From Ovis canadensis (taxonomy: Eukaryota > Chordata > Mammalia > Artiodactyla > Bovidae): a stretch of DNA of 64,000 nt. Each line of letters opens with the position of its first letter. The stretch's first letter is position 1. This document shows, in pieces, positions 52,646 through 63,059 of this stretch. The stretch lies in NCBI RefSeq assembly GCF_042477335.2, contig NC_091246.1, forward strand, positions 15,373,001 to 15,437,000, in the 5' to 3' direction. The notes below the pieces were generated by a model. It searched no databases. It was not told the origin of the DNA and saw only the letters and a list, made by a program, of their open reading frames with translations. The position numbers were made by a program, and so were the translations under genes.

Positions 52646-54329
52646 TCTGTGAACCTGAATTTCCTCAGCCCTTCTGTCAATCACAGCTGTCCTTCTAAAC
52701 TGAATCAAACTGAGAACTTCCTCCTCCCAAGTTCTCGGCACGATTGTTCCCTCATTGCAAAGTTTCCTCACATTTAATCCATCTACACGGGGTGATGAGT
52801 GAGGACTGGCAGGATCTTCACTTGTGACACCTTCAAACAATATTCTTTAAAAGTTTATTTAGCATTTATTTAATGTGAATAATGAGAAAATTATTTTTTC
52901 TTAATACAAGTTATATTCAGAAACAGCTTCTTCTGATCGTTTGCTCCCGTGGTCAAAAGCTAGTGTATGTTCTTTAAAAAAAAACAAAAGCGAAAGAAAG
53001 AAATTCTCATTTTTCTGTGGTTCTGGCCCTCCCTTCAGTTGTCTTTTGTGATTTTCTGAATCAAAGACTTCTTGGGAGGACTCATAAAGTGTTTATATTT
53101 AGATAGCGAAATGAATCACTAACATAATGAACACCATATCGACTCTTCGTTTTCAGTCTCAGCTGACAGCTCTTGCCCAAGCATGACACAGAAATATGCA
53201 GCTGAACAAGGCAATTGCTGGCAAGGCTTTTTTTTTTTTTTTTTTAAACTCCCACTCAAAGACATTTTGTACTTGGGTGAGAGAGGGCCCAATTTACATT
53301 TTGCCAATTATGTAAAGTGTTATACAGAGTTTCTAAATAAACTGGCTCCATGTTTCCAATTCATTCCCAGGAAATTTGGCCTGCAAAGATCAGTGCCCTG
53401 GGAGATGGTCCAGCTGGCCTTTCCTTCAATCTGGTTTCGTTTCCAAGTTGTTCTTTCCATCACAAGCACTCACCGAGGTGGATACAATAACGAAGTCGAC
53501 TCACCAGAGGGATGGCTCTCAACAAAAATTAAGGGAGAGAAAGTTGCAGCTCACAGAAGCTGTCACCAATGTCCAGTGCAACTGAGAGGCCAGATAAGAC
53601 CAGACTTTAGAGATATGGAGGGTAAAGCATCCATTGATTTGAAGAGTGAATGGCATGGGTGAATGGCATGAAAGAGTGAGAAAGTTAGTTTGGAAAAAGT
53701 TCCTTTTTTGTGTGGATTTTTAAAATATTTATTTTAACCTTTTAAAATTTATTTTAATTTTAAATTTTTATTACTTTTATTTATCTTTTTATTATTTTAT
53801 TTATTTTTTAATTAGGAAAAAGCTCTTGAAAGTTTGGCTTAGGAGAGGAAGAAGGAGATGAGAAAGCTAGAAAGAAGGCAAAGCCCAAGGGGAGTTTGGT
53901 TTATTTGGTTTTTATACCTGCTTTTTTAGGATAAAAGAGACTTGACTTCATCTTCACAGGTTGCAGGAAAACTGGTATAAGCTAAGAGATGAATATATAG
54001 TAAAGAGGATGCTGGTAACAAATGGCATTTTGTCACTCAAGAGATGATGAGGGTGAGAGGCTCTGGGTGAAATTTACCAAATGTTTGCTTCATTTGCTAC
54101 CTCTGTATTCAGCGGCTGCCTATTTCGTTCTCATGTGCCAAGGAGTACTTTGTCTCTAACAAACTCCTGAGGAGGAACACATTACTAGGTAACAGGAGGG
54201 CTGACCACAGGGAAAGGGGCTTCTTGGCAGACGATTGGTTTATAATGGCAAATATAACAACCAGGTTTCTAAAAAAATTCTGTTTGGCTTTTTAAAATTT
54301 TTGTTAGTTTTGTCTTTTCCTTTTTTTTT
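52646..54329. other. AT-rich single-copy block, possible conserved elements
   Basis: 52850-53220 and 53255-53500 carry many AT-rich homeodomain-type words (ATTTATTTAATG, TTTATTTAGC) in complex, non-repeat sequence, with a T tract at 53229-53247 between them. 53704-53815 is low-complexity A/T. No exon was supported. Confidence 0.45.
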
Positions 54330-54850
54330 TAAATGAGTTAAAACATTCAATAAAGTATACTAATCTCATATAGAGCCTGTTGAATTTTTCATACATATAC
54401 ACTCACATAAGTGCCCGCAGATAAAGATATAGAACACTCCCAAAAGGCTCTTATACCCTCGCTGTTGAGACTGCAGGCACTACCAATTAAGTCTCCTATT
54501 CTTGGACTTCATATAAATGAAATTACATATAAATGGCTTCTTTTGTTCCCCGTAATGTCTGTGAGATTCATCCGTGCCTGGCAAGTGTCATTATTTTGTT
54601 CATTTATTCATTGCTGGCCAGTATTCTATTCTATGAAAACATTGCCATCTATGTAGCCATTCTTCCATTGGTAGACATTTGATTGCTTCTGGTTTGGGGC
54701 TTTTATGAATAATGGTGCTGTTGAACATTGTAGAACGTCTTTGGTGGTCTTATGCACTTTTTTGGTAATTCTGGGTGGTAATTCTGGGAGTAGAGTGAGT
54801 GGGTCTTAGGTTGGTGTATGTTTAGCTGCAGGAAATAAGAACAGGATGAT
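54330..54850 (-). mobile_element. Old L1 LINE 3' region
   Basis: 'tggacttcatataaatgaaattacatataaatggcttctttt', 'ttcatttattcattgctggccagtattctattctatgaa', 'atttgattgcttctggtttggggcttttatgaataatggtgctg' are minus-strand old L1. Confidence 0.8.
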
Positions 54851-54889
54851 TTGAGGTTGTGGGGCTTCCTGTGACCCACAGGATGAGGG

Positions 54890-55325
54890 CTTTATGAACA
54901 GTAGGACCTTCCATTCTATTGCTCGAGTCTTCTTCTCTGAACTTATCTCTCACCGTGGCCCTCCTGCCTGTCCAGAGGCCATTGAACATTGCGCATTTCC
55001 CTCAGCATTCTTCGTCATCTGCTGTCTCCATGCCTATTCTCTGTCCATCTCCTCTCTCTGTGATGTGTTCTGCCTCTTTTCCTTGTAGAGAACTCCTATT
55101 TACCCCCAAAGACGCTGGGCAAAAATTACTCCATCACCAGATCTTTCCCCTGCCTTTTCCCGTCTCCCTGTCAATAACATTTTCATTTGTGCCCACTGGT
55201 CTCCTGTGCTTACGTTGATTAGCTCCAATCACTGTGTTGAGATTACTTGGATATAAGATGTGACCTCCTGCAAGGCAAGGCCTGCATTCTGGCCATTGTT
55301 GTGCTCTCAACTCATGCATAGGACT
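54890..55325 (+). mobile_element. L2 LINE 3' relic
   Basis: 'ccatctcctctctctgtgatgtgttc' and 'ttggatataagatgtgacctcctgcaaggcaaggcctgcattctggcc' follow the sense L2 3' order. Confidence 0.55.
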
Positions 55326-56059
55326 TCAAACTCAGAAGGGTCTTAAAAAATAGTTTTCAGATTTAATAGGTGAACTGGAATTTTTTTTCTTTTAAGAAGA
55401 TGGCCTACTTTTTCCTCTCCCAAGATACAACAGTAAGAGATGAACCATCCAGTTCTCTAACATTTCAAGTGGAATTGCTGGTCATACCTGCAACAAACAG
55501 GGAAAATGAAAGTGAACAAGCAAAAAGCTCTAAAAGTTATGCTGGTGCTTTGGACTTTATGTCCCAGAACACCAAACACTTGGATACTAAGTTTTTGTGT
55601 CTTCTTTTTTTTTTTTTTTTTTGGCAAGCTATGCAGATGTTTCCAAACATCCAGATGTTCTCCCTGATATAACCCAAACAACTCTTTGTCACATTTTATT
55701 AAGCGATTTAATACCATGGAGACACAGCTTGAATCGAGCTGAAAATTCAGTAAAGGTAAAGCCAAAAGCAGGAACTTTGACTTACTCACTCTCCTCTAGA
55801 AAAGACCTGTGAGATGTGGCCCAGAGATAAATCCAGAAGAGATACCTGAGATGTGCAAAGTCGTCAAAATCCAACCATTCCAGAGAGTCCCTGGCCAGTG
55901 TGCTTCCACTGATCCACACAGTTACGTGAAGGAGCCTCCCAGCTCACTGTTCTGATCCTTCTTGGCCATGCTGGATAGCAGCAGCCTTCTCCAAACATGC
56001 CGAGCACTGGAGACCTCTAAGCCTGAGCTTACACCTGTTCCTTTCTCTACAATGTGCGG
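55326..56059. other. Single-copy sequence with T-tract
   Basis: T tract at about 55604-55622. No exon or family recognised. Confidence 0.4.
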
Positions 56060-56277
56060 GCGTGCTCAATTGCTTCAGTCTTGCCTGACTCTTTTCAACC
56101 CTACGGATTGTAGCCTGCCAGGTTCCTCTGTCCATGGGATTTTCCAGACAAGAATAATGTGGTGGGTTGCTGTGTCCTCCCTCAGGGGATCTTCCCAACC
56201 CAGGAATCGAACCTGTGTCTCCTATGTTTCCTGCATTGCAGGCAGATTCTTTACTCACTGAGCCACTTGGGAAGCCC
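56060..56277 (-). mobile_element. Bov-tA SINE
   Basis: Minus copy from GCTCAATTGCTTCAGTCTTGCC to TGAGCCACTTGGGAAGCCC. Confidence 0.93.
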
Positions 56278-56289
56278 ATTTCTCTGAAG

Positions 56290-56600
56290 GGTGTTTTCCC
56301 AATTCCTAACCAGCCCAGCCTTTCCCTCCCTACAGATGAAAATGATCTTATGTTCTCTTCTTTCAGTCTCACCTCCCTCTGAATCCTCCTAAGAGTCAAC
56401 TCAGAAACCTGTTCCCTGCAGAAAGTGATCTCAGGTTCCCTAGATACCAAGTTCTCCCACCACTGTCTGCTCCGTTTGGAGGGTTTTTCTTGGCATTTTC
56501 TACATTTATAGCATGGCTTTCTATGCATAGATTACCACCTCCCACAAATGTAAGGCTTTAAAGGCATGGTATGTATCTGCTGTATATTGAGGCCCCCAAA
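56290..56600 (+). mobile_element. L2 LINE 3' relic
   Basis: 'cagtctcacctccctctgaatcctcct' and 'gattaccacctcccacaaatgtaaggctttaaaggcatggtatgtatctg' are sense L2 3' landmarks. Confidence 0.6.
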
Positions 56601-56644
56601 ACCGATTAAAATATTAATTGAATGGGACAGTTTCCATGTATGGC

Positions 56645-56935
56645 AGCTAGTACTTGCTCAGCCATGTCCAACTCCCTGTGACTCAATGGACTGTAGCCCC
56701 TGCCAGGCTCCTCTGTCCATGGGATTCTCCAGGAAAATGGGTTGCCATTTCCTATTCCAGGTTGAGAAGGAAATGGCAACCCACTCCAGGATTCTTGTCT
56801 GGGAAATCCCACTGATGGAGGAGCTTGGCCAACTACAGTCCATGGGGTCGCACCCAGGGGTCAAACCCACACACACCTCTTGTGGCCCCTGCATTGGCAG
56901 GCAGACTCTTTACCAGCTGCGCCACCTGGAAAGCC
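56645..56935 (-). mobile_element. Mosaic Bov-tA SINE with inverted middle
   Basis: 56650-56760 is minus Bov-tA tail half, 56763-56853 is Bov-A in plus orientation (GAGAAGGAAATGGCAACCCAC to GTCCATGGGGTCGCAC), and 56854-56935 is minus again (head: GCGCCACCTGGAAAGCCC). GTTGCCATTTCCTATTCCAG faces GAGAAGGAAATGGCAAC, giving a hairpin-forming inverted repeat. Confidence 0.92.
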
Positions 56936-56989
56936 CTTCCATATATAGTCATAATATGGATGTCTTAAATCAGGGGAATAGAGGAATGG

Positions 56990-57150
56990 GCTCTGGACTA
57001 GGAGTCAGGCTGACCTGAGTTCCACACTGATCTGCCACCACCTGGCTCTATGTCTTTAGATAAGTCCACTCATCCCTCTGGGCCTTAGTTTTCCCCTCCA
57101 TGAAGCAGCAATGTCTTTGAACCTGTTGTGAGAGGATAGCTGTTAAGGCA
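56990..57150 (+). mobile_element. MIR SINE relic
   Basis: 'ggactaggagtcaggctgacctgagttcc', 'ccacctggctctatgtctttagataagtcc' and 'gggccttagttttcccctcc' are MIR 5' to core. Confidence 0.85.
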
Positions 57151-59517
57151 GAGTTAAAGTCGGTGCCCAATGGCATCAACATTTCTCTTTCCTATGTAGA
57201 GTTAGGGATGAGTGAATATTGGGGGGTAACGCTTTCTTTGTTCATTGAGACACACCTTCACTATACAAATTTGACAGAGAAGAAGGACATAGCAGAACCA
57301 GCTGTGCCTTTGTGTGGAGGCCTGGGATTCAAGCTGACCTATTTCTGCATCCCCAATGCCCTTCCTGGCCTGGCACGTGAAGGCCTTAGGTCAATGTTGA
57401 CTGCATGAATGAAGGTCTTTATCCAGCTGAGGTTCAGAAGAAAGGCAAGGACATGTTCTAAGGACTGGGGACAAGGAAAGAAGCTGATCTTTTAGAACTG
57501 AAGTGTTGGATCGGAGAATAGCTATCAGCCAGGCTGAATTAGACCAGAGCTTTGTAAATCATGCCCGGGTTTCGTTTAGGGTCCCTCCTTAAGCCTGGGA
57601 CATGGTTGAATCTCTTACTGGGAGTCACAGGGCTCCGGCTGTTAGGAAAGGTGGATTGGCCGTTCAGGAGCCTGGCCGAGTTTCTCCTGAGGGCAGGTCA
57701 ACTGCATCTTTCCTGCAGGTCCTTTGAGCTCTCTGGCTTCCCTGAGGCTCCGCCAGTCTGCTGAGCGGGGCTTCCTGCCCTCTCACCCTTCATCCCTTCT
57801 CTCTCCCTCTCTCTCCTTTAGCTCCTTGATCATGCAATGGCGGGTTATACAAAAGCCGCAAATTCCAAGCTATATGTAGCATAGAGCGGCTGTTTGTCCC
57901 AAAATATCACGTCGCTGACTACAGCAAACACAAATTACAAGCTTTATCTAATCACAGTTATGGGACCCGTCATTTTTGGTTTCCAAAAATGACTGCGAGT
58001 GGCGTGCCTCTGCAGCTGGTGGTGGCACTGACTTGGGTTTCAGATCTGAAGTGCACACAGATGCACAGGGAGATGGGCATCCCGAGTGACCGGCTCAGAA
58101 AGGGAAATAGGACAGGGAAGAGAGGAAGTACAACTCACCAGATCAACAAACTCCGCTGCTCGCGACCTCAAAAATAAATGATTCAAAATTCTCGCGTTGC
58201 ATCACCGCCGCACCCCCTAAGGTTGCCAGCCCTCATCTCCCTGGCATCTGGTTTCCTAACATAAAAGGTGACACCAGAGTCATTCTCGAGTGGCCACGCT
58301 GGGGGGGTGGAGGAAGTGAGGCTTGCTTGGAAATCACTGATGCCTCCTTGGAGTCGGGTTTGTTTTCTTTGCTTATCTTTTCATCAGGAGGTGGCACTGA
58401 GGAAAGCACATGCTGGGCGTGGAGTCTGGACCCTGGGTTGGCTTATGACCATGACCTGGGTCGCGTCTCCAAGTGACCTTTTGAATCGAGGGAGCTGATC
58501 ACATCACCCAGCTCCCCAGGGCTGACAGGAGGGTAAGATGAAGGCGTGTGTGGAAGTGCCAGCCACCCATTGGGCACATCTCGGCCTGGATGAGAGGGAT
58601 GGGCCGCTGGCTGGGAGCTGGATTCTCTCTCTGCGCCATTTCATCATAACCATCATGACTGCTTTTTATGCCCACGAGTGTGGGCTTTTACTCGCAAGCA
58701 ACAGGCAGGAGGGGGCCCAACTCCTCTGCTCTCCTGAGGGATGACCTGGGACTGTGACTTAGAGCATCAAACAGGGCCGCTCAGATTCACCCAGTGTTCC
58801 ACTGAGATTCCAGGGCGCACATGTGCACGCTTGGAAGGAAAGCACTCTCTCTCTCTCTCTCAGTGAGCTTTATATAGGCCAAAGACGTGCTTGAGTGAAG
58901 CTCTCGTTAAAGCGTAAAAACACTGAGGCAAGCACAGCTCTATAAATATCTGCATTCCTCCACACCAGAGAGAAATTGCACCATGCCACCATCTCCGGAG
59001 GACGTGAAGTGCCGCAGCACGCCGGCCCGGCAGCCGAGGTCTGACATCCCCGGGCCAGCAGGGGGGAGAAGGTGAATGGCCAATTCCATCCTAGGCTGAA
59101 ATAACAACAGTGAAACAATGAACGGTCCGAACTCAAGCTGACTTTTACTTCCCTAAACTATAAATAAACCAGTGCCTTTTTTCCCCCTTGACTTCAATTC
59201 CACATTAGTCCTTCTCATGAATGGGTCTTTTAAGAGAAAGAACTGGAATTTGAGCATCAAATTCTAGCTGGGTAACGCTGGAAAATTCAGCACTCCCCCT
59301 CCCTCCGAAAAGAGAGGATATTGGATGAGGCGTCAGGGCTCCTTTAAGCTCCAGCATTCTGTTCTACGGAGGAGGCCAATCCGTCTTGGGAAGTGGGTTG
59401 GAATAAGGATCTTACACAAAGAAAGATGGTTAATTTTTCCAGCATCGTACCTGTTGCTAGCAAATTTGGTCTCCCAGTTCCTCCAATAAATGAGCAATCA
59501 TAGTTTACTATGAACTG
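57151..59517. other. Repeat-poor block with candidate regulatory sequence
   Basis: About 2.4 kb almost free of recognisable repeats. 57820-58010 and 58860-59110 keep CpGs and a balanced composition, and the second includes TATA-like boxes. A TC run lies at 58845-58861. No exon was assigned. Confidence 0.5.
58941..58948 (+). promoter_or_regulatory. TATA-box-like motif TATAAATA
   Basis: A consensus-like TATA element about 40 bases upstream of a 30-codon ATG frame (58983-59075) that is GC- and CpG-rich. A second TATATA lies at about 58870. Suggestive only. Confidence 0.25.
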
Positions 59518-59715
59518 TGCTTAGTCGCTCAGTTGTGTCTGACTCTTTGTGACCCCAGCCTGCCAGGCTCCTCTGACAATGGGGATTCTCCAGGCAAGAA
59601 TACTGGAATGGGTTGCTACGCCCTCCTCCACGGGATCTTCCCAATCCAGGGATAGAACCGAGGTCTCTCGAATTGCAGGCAGATACTTTATCATCTGAGC
59701 CACCAGGGAACCCCT
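59518..59715 (-). mobile_element. Bov-tA SINE
   Basis: Minus copy from CTTAGTCGCTCAGTTGTGTC to TGAGCCACCAGGGAACCCC, with about 16 bases missing around the CCATGGACTGTAG block. Confidence 0.93.
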
Positions 59716-59726
59716 GGTAGCTTACT

Positions 59727-59807
59727 GCTGCTGCTGCTAGTCATGTCCAACTCTGTGAGACCCTATAGATGACAGCTCACCAGGTTCCCCCGTCCCTGGA
59801 ATTCTAG
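59727..59807 (-). mobile_element. Bov-A2 fragment
   Basis: (CTG)4 tail plus AGTCATGTCCAACTCTGTGAG, then CAGCTCACCAGGTTCCCCC. Only the tail monomer remains. It abuts the preceding SINE. Confidence 0.85.
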
Positions 59808-59949
59808 AGATCACCATTTCCCAGCCTCTCTCACACTGGAAAAGGGATAGATCTCTGGAACTGAGGCACCTGAAGCGCCAGCCACAGTGCTGAAAGTAGT
59901 CGATTTCTGACTTCAAAGCAGAAACCCTAGAAGAAATCATAGTAAAAAT

Positions 59950-60110
59950 AAAAATTAGCATTTGTAGAGTCTCTACTAAGTGTTACACAACATACTTGAG
60001 GGTTTCACACCCTTCATTTCATTTCACCCTCGGAAGAATCCTATGATGTAGGTGTTTCTATTACCATTTTATCAACAATGAAACCGAGATTTAGAGATAA
60101 AGTAACTTGC
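59950..60110 (-). mobile_element. MIR SINE relic
   Basis: 'gcatttgtagagtctctactaagtgtta', 'ctcggaagaatcctatgatgtaggtgtttctattaccattttatcaac' and 'taaagtaacttgctc' are reversed MIR. Confidence 0.85.
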
Positions 60111-60431
60111 TCAGAGTATTTCTCTGTCTTCTGACTGCTAGGAAGTTCAAGGTTAACCATGGTCAAATACAAGCGCACAGACGTTTGTGCTTCTGGTTTT
60201 GTCATTCCCAACTCCCTTTTTTCTCAAGCCCTATTTTCCTGTTTTCTTTCTCCCTCCTCCCTCTTACAAATCATTTCTGCATTCTCCTATGGTATAAAGT
60301 AACCTTCAATTCTTCTTGGAAAAGAGAGAGGTGTAAATAAATGGAATAGAAACAGCTGGGCATTGATTCAGGCAAGTTGAGAATGCAAGTCCCACTAGAT
60401 GAGAGAGGAGTTTGAGGGAGAATAGATACAT
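60111..60431. other. Single-copy sequence, nothing recognised
   Basis: Pyrimidine-rich plus strand at 60190-60270. No exon seen. Confidence 0.4.
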
Positions 60432-60522
60432 GTATATGTATGAATGAGTCCTTTTGCTGTCCACCTGAAACTGTCACAACATTGTTAATCAGCTATACTC
60501 CAATACAACACAAAAAGATTTA
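60432..60522 (+). mobile_element. L1 LINE 3'-end fragment
   Basis: 'gctgtccacctgaaactgtcacaacattgttaatcagctatactccaatac' is the L1 3' terminus. Confidence 0.85.
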
Positions 60523-60551
60523 AAAAAAGAAACCTCAAGTCCCAAGTAACT

Positions 60552-61178
60552 GTTGTTCAGTCGCTAAGTTATGTCCAACTCTTTGCAACCCCATAAACTG
60601 CAGCACGCCAGGCTTCCCTGTCCTTCACTATCTCCCAGAGTTTGCTCAAACTCATGTCCATCTCATCCTCTGTTGTCCCCTTCTCCTCCTGCCCTCAATC
60701 TTTCCCAGCATCAGGGTCTTTTCCAATGAGTTGGCTCTTGGCCTCAGGAGGCTAAAGTATAGGAGCTTCAGCTTTAGCATCAGCCCTTCCAATGAATATT
60801 CAGGACTGATTTCCTTTAGGATCCACTGGTTTGATTTTGCTGCCCAAGGGACTCTCAAGAGTCTTATCCAGCACCAGTTTGAAAACATCAATGCTTTGTT
60901 TCTTTATGATCCAGCTCTCACATTTTTATACGACTACTGGAAAAATCATAGCTTTGACTATACAGACTCTTGTCGGCAAGGTGATGTCTCTGCTTTTTAA
61001 TATGGTGTCTAGGTTTGCCGTAGCTTTTCTTCTAAGGAGGCAGGCATCTTTGAATTTCATGGCTGCAGTCACCATCTGCTGTGATTTTGGAGCCCAAGAA
61101 AATAAAATCTGTCACTGTTTCCATTTTTCCCCCATCTATTTGCATGAAGTGATAGGACTGGTTGCCATGATCTTAGCT
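60552..61178 (-). mobile_element. BovB LINE 3' fragment
   Basis: Minus BovB from GTTCAGTCGCTAAGTTATGTCC to GGTTGCCATGATCTTAGC, with a deletion near 60657 (CATGTCCATCTCATCC joins two non-adjacent consensus blocks) and many substitutions. Confidence 0.92.
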
Positions 61179-61854
61179 TTTTGATGGTGGAATTTCAAGA
61201 CAGCTTTTGAGTGACTTTCATCTCACATGTTCTCTGCTCCTGAAGGGGCTGTTTGCCTAGTAGTGTGCAGTTGCAAAGGTGAAACATTCACTAGAGGTCA
61301 AAAAAGACTCCCAGTCTGAAACTAGCACTGGATGCTTAGATTCTAGCTCAGGATGAGGTAAGGAGTACAGAGGTGGAAGTCCAGCCTGGAATCTTCTTGT
61401 GGAAGAACCCAGCTCTTTGGTGAGCTATTCAGAGGGTGGAGACCTGAGAATGAGATCCTTGAAGGAGAAAACCAAGAGTAGTTCTTGACTGTTGGTAGAG
61501 GCAGGCCTTCACATGGCTCAGGGAACTGAAGGACTCTAGCATCTCTTTAAGGAAAACAACTATGGCTTTCAGAAACTGTAAGCCTGTGTCTACCCAAAAA
61601 ATCCTTATGAACCTGAATAGAGCCATCCACCCAGTGATATAAGAGCTTCATGATAGGGTGGAGTGCAAGATAAAAGGCCAATAATCCATAACATCATTTT
61701 TGCATGTCAGCAGGAAACACTTGTGGAAGTATAAAGGGGCAAAGAAATTGATTTATAAAACATAAAAATTGGGGGCAAGCTGAAGATGGTCCAATGAAAC
61801 TATAGATTGTGGCTGGGAGAAAATAAAAAGGAAATGAAAACTAAGTGCCCAAAT
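61179..61854. other. Single-copy sequence, nothing recognised
   Basis: No repeat family or exon recognised. Confidence 0.4.
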
Positions 61855-62060
61855 TGTGGCCGGCATTGTGCTGTGTGTTTCACATCCCTTCCCTCGTTAA
61901 TAGTAATGATCCCCCTCTGAGTAAAGTTTTATCGTCTCCGCGTGGGTAAGGGGGAGTAAGGGTCAGGGTGGTTCAATACCCTGGACAAGCTAGCAGGAGA
62001 TAGGACTGAGTTCATGCCCAGGCTCAGTCTCATTGTAAAGCCCAGTTCTTTATGCCCAGC
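61855..62060 (-). mobile_element. MIR SINE relic
   Basis: 'ggcattgtgctgtgtgtttcacatccc' and 'aagcccagttctttatgcc' match reversed MIR, with a diverged centre. Confidence 0.6.
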
Positions 62061-62162
62061 TACACCAGCTAGAAGGGATAACTCAAGTTCAGATTCAGTG
62101 ATCACCCCATAATAGTTGTATATCTTAAGTGGACACTAACCCAACTATCAAATGGCCTCCTT

Positions 62163-62690
62163 TTCAGTTCAATCCCTCAGTCATGTCCCAACTCCTTGCG
62201 ACCACATGAATCACAGCACACCAGGCCTCCCTATCCATCACCAACCCTCAGAGTTCACTCAAACTCATGTCCATCGAGTCAGTGATGCCATCCAGCCATC
62301 TCATCGTCGGTCGTCCCCTTCTCTTCCTGCCCATGATCCCTCCCAGCATCAGAGTCTTTTCCAATGAGTCACCTCTTTACATGAGGTGGCCAAAGTATTG
62401 GAGTTTCAGCTTCAGCATCATTCCTTCCAAAGAACACCCAGGACTGATCTCCATTAGAATGGACTGACTGGATCTCCTTGCAGTCCAAGGGACTCTCAAG
62501 AGTCTTCTCCAACACCACAGTTCAAAAGCATCAATTCTTCAGCGCTCAGCCTTCTTCACAGTCCAACTCTCACATCCATACATGACCACTGGAAAAACCA
62601 TAGCCTTGACTAGATGGACCTTTGTTGGCAAAGTAATGTCTCTACTTTTTAATATGCTATCTAGGTTGGTCATAACTTTCTTTCTTTTAG
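62163..62690 (-). mobile_element. BovB LINE 3' fragment
   Basis: Minus BovB from TTCAGTTCAATCCCTCAG to GGTTGGTCATAACTTTC. It is 5'-truncated in the RT C-terminal region ([13 protein letters not shown] on the minus strand). Confidence 0.94.
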
Positions 62691-62822
62691 AACTCACCAA
62701 ATTGAAGATCATAGGAAATATAAATGCATGAGAACACATATACAAAATAAAATACTGGGAAAATAATCAGACATAGAAGGAGATATGCTAGGAGTTAAAC
62801 CAAGTCACAAAGCAGCAATAAT

Positions 62823-62940
62823 AAAATTTTACAAGGAATACTCTGATGGTCCAGTAGCTAGGACTCTGTGATTCCAGTGCAGAGGGCATGGGTTGATCCC
62901 AGTCAGGACCAAAAATAAATAAATAAATACGTACATAAAA
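62823..62940 (+). mobile_element. CHR-type SINE, short form
   Basis: 'actctgatggtccagtagctaggactctgtgattccagtgcag', 'gggttgatcccagtcagg' and an (AAAT)n tail. ATAAAATTTT-like repeats on both sides may be the TSD. Confidence 0.85.
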
Positions 62941-63059
62941 ATTTTCAATGTATAATATTCAAAAAGTAAAGAATGTGCATTTTTATAACAGAATAAAGTA
63001 CATAGGATTATTTAGTATATCAAGTACACATCAATGGGGATAATTAATTCTTATTTAAT

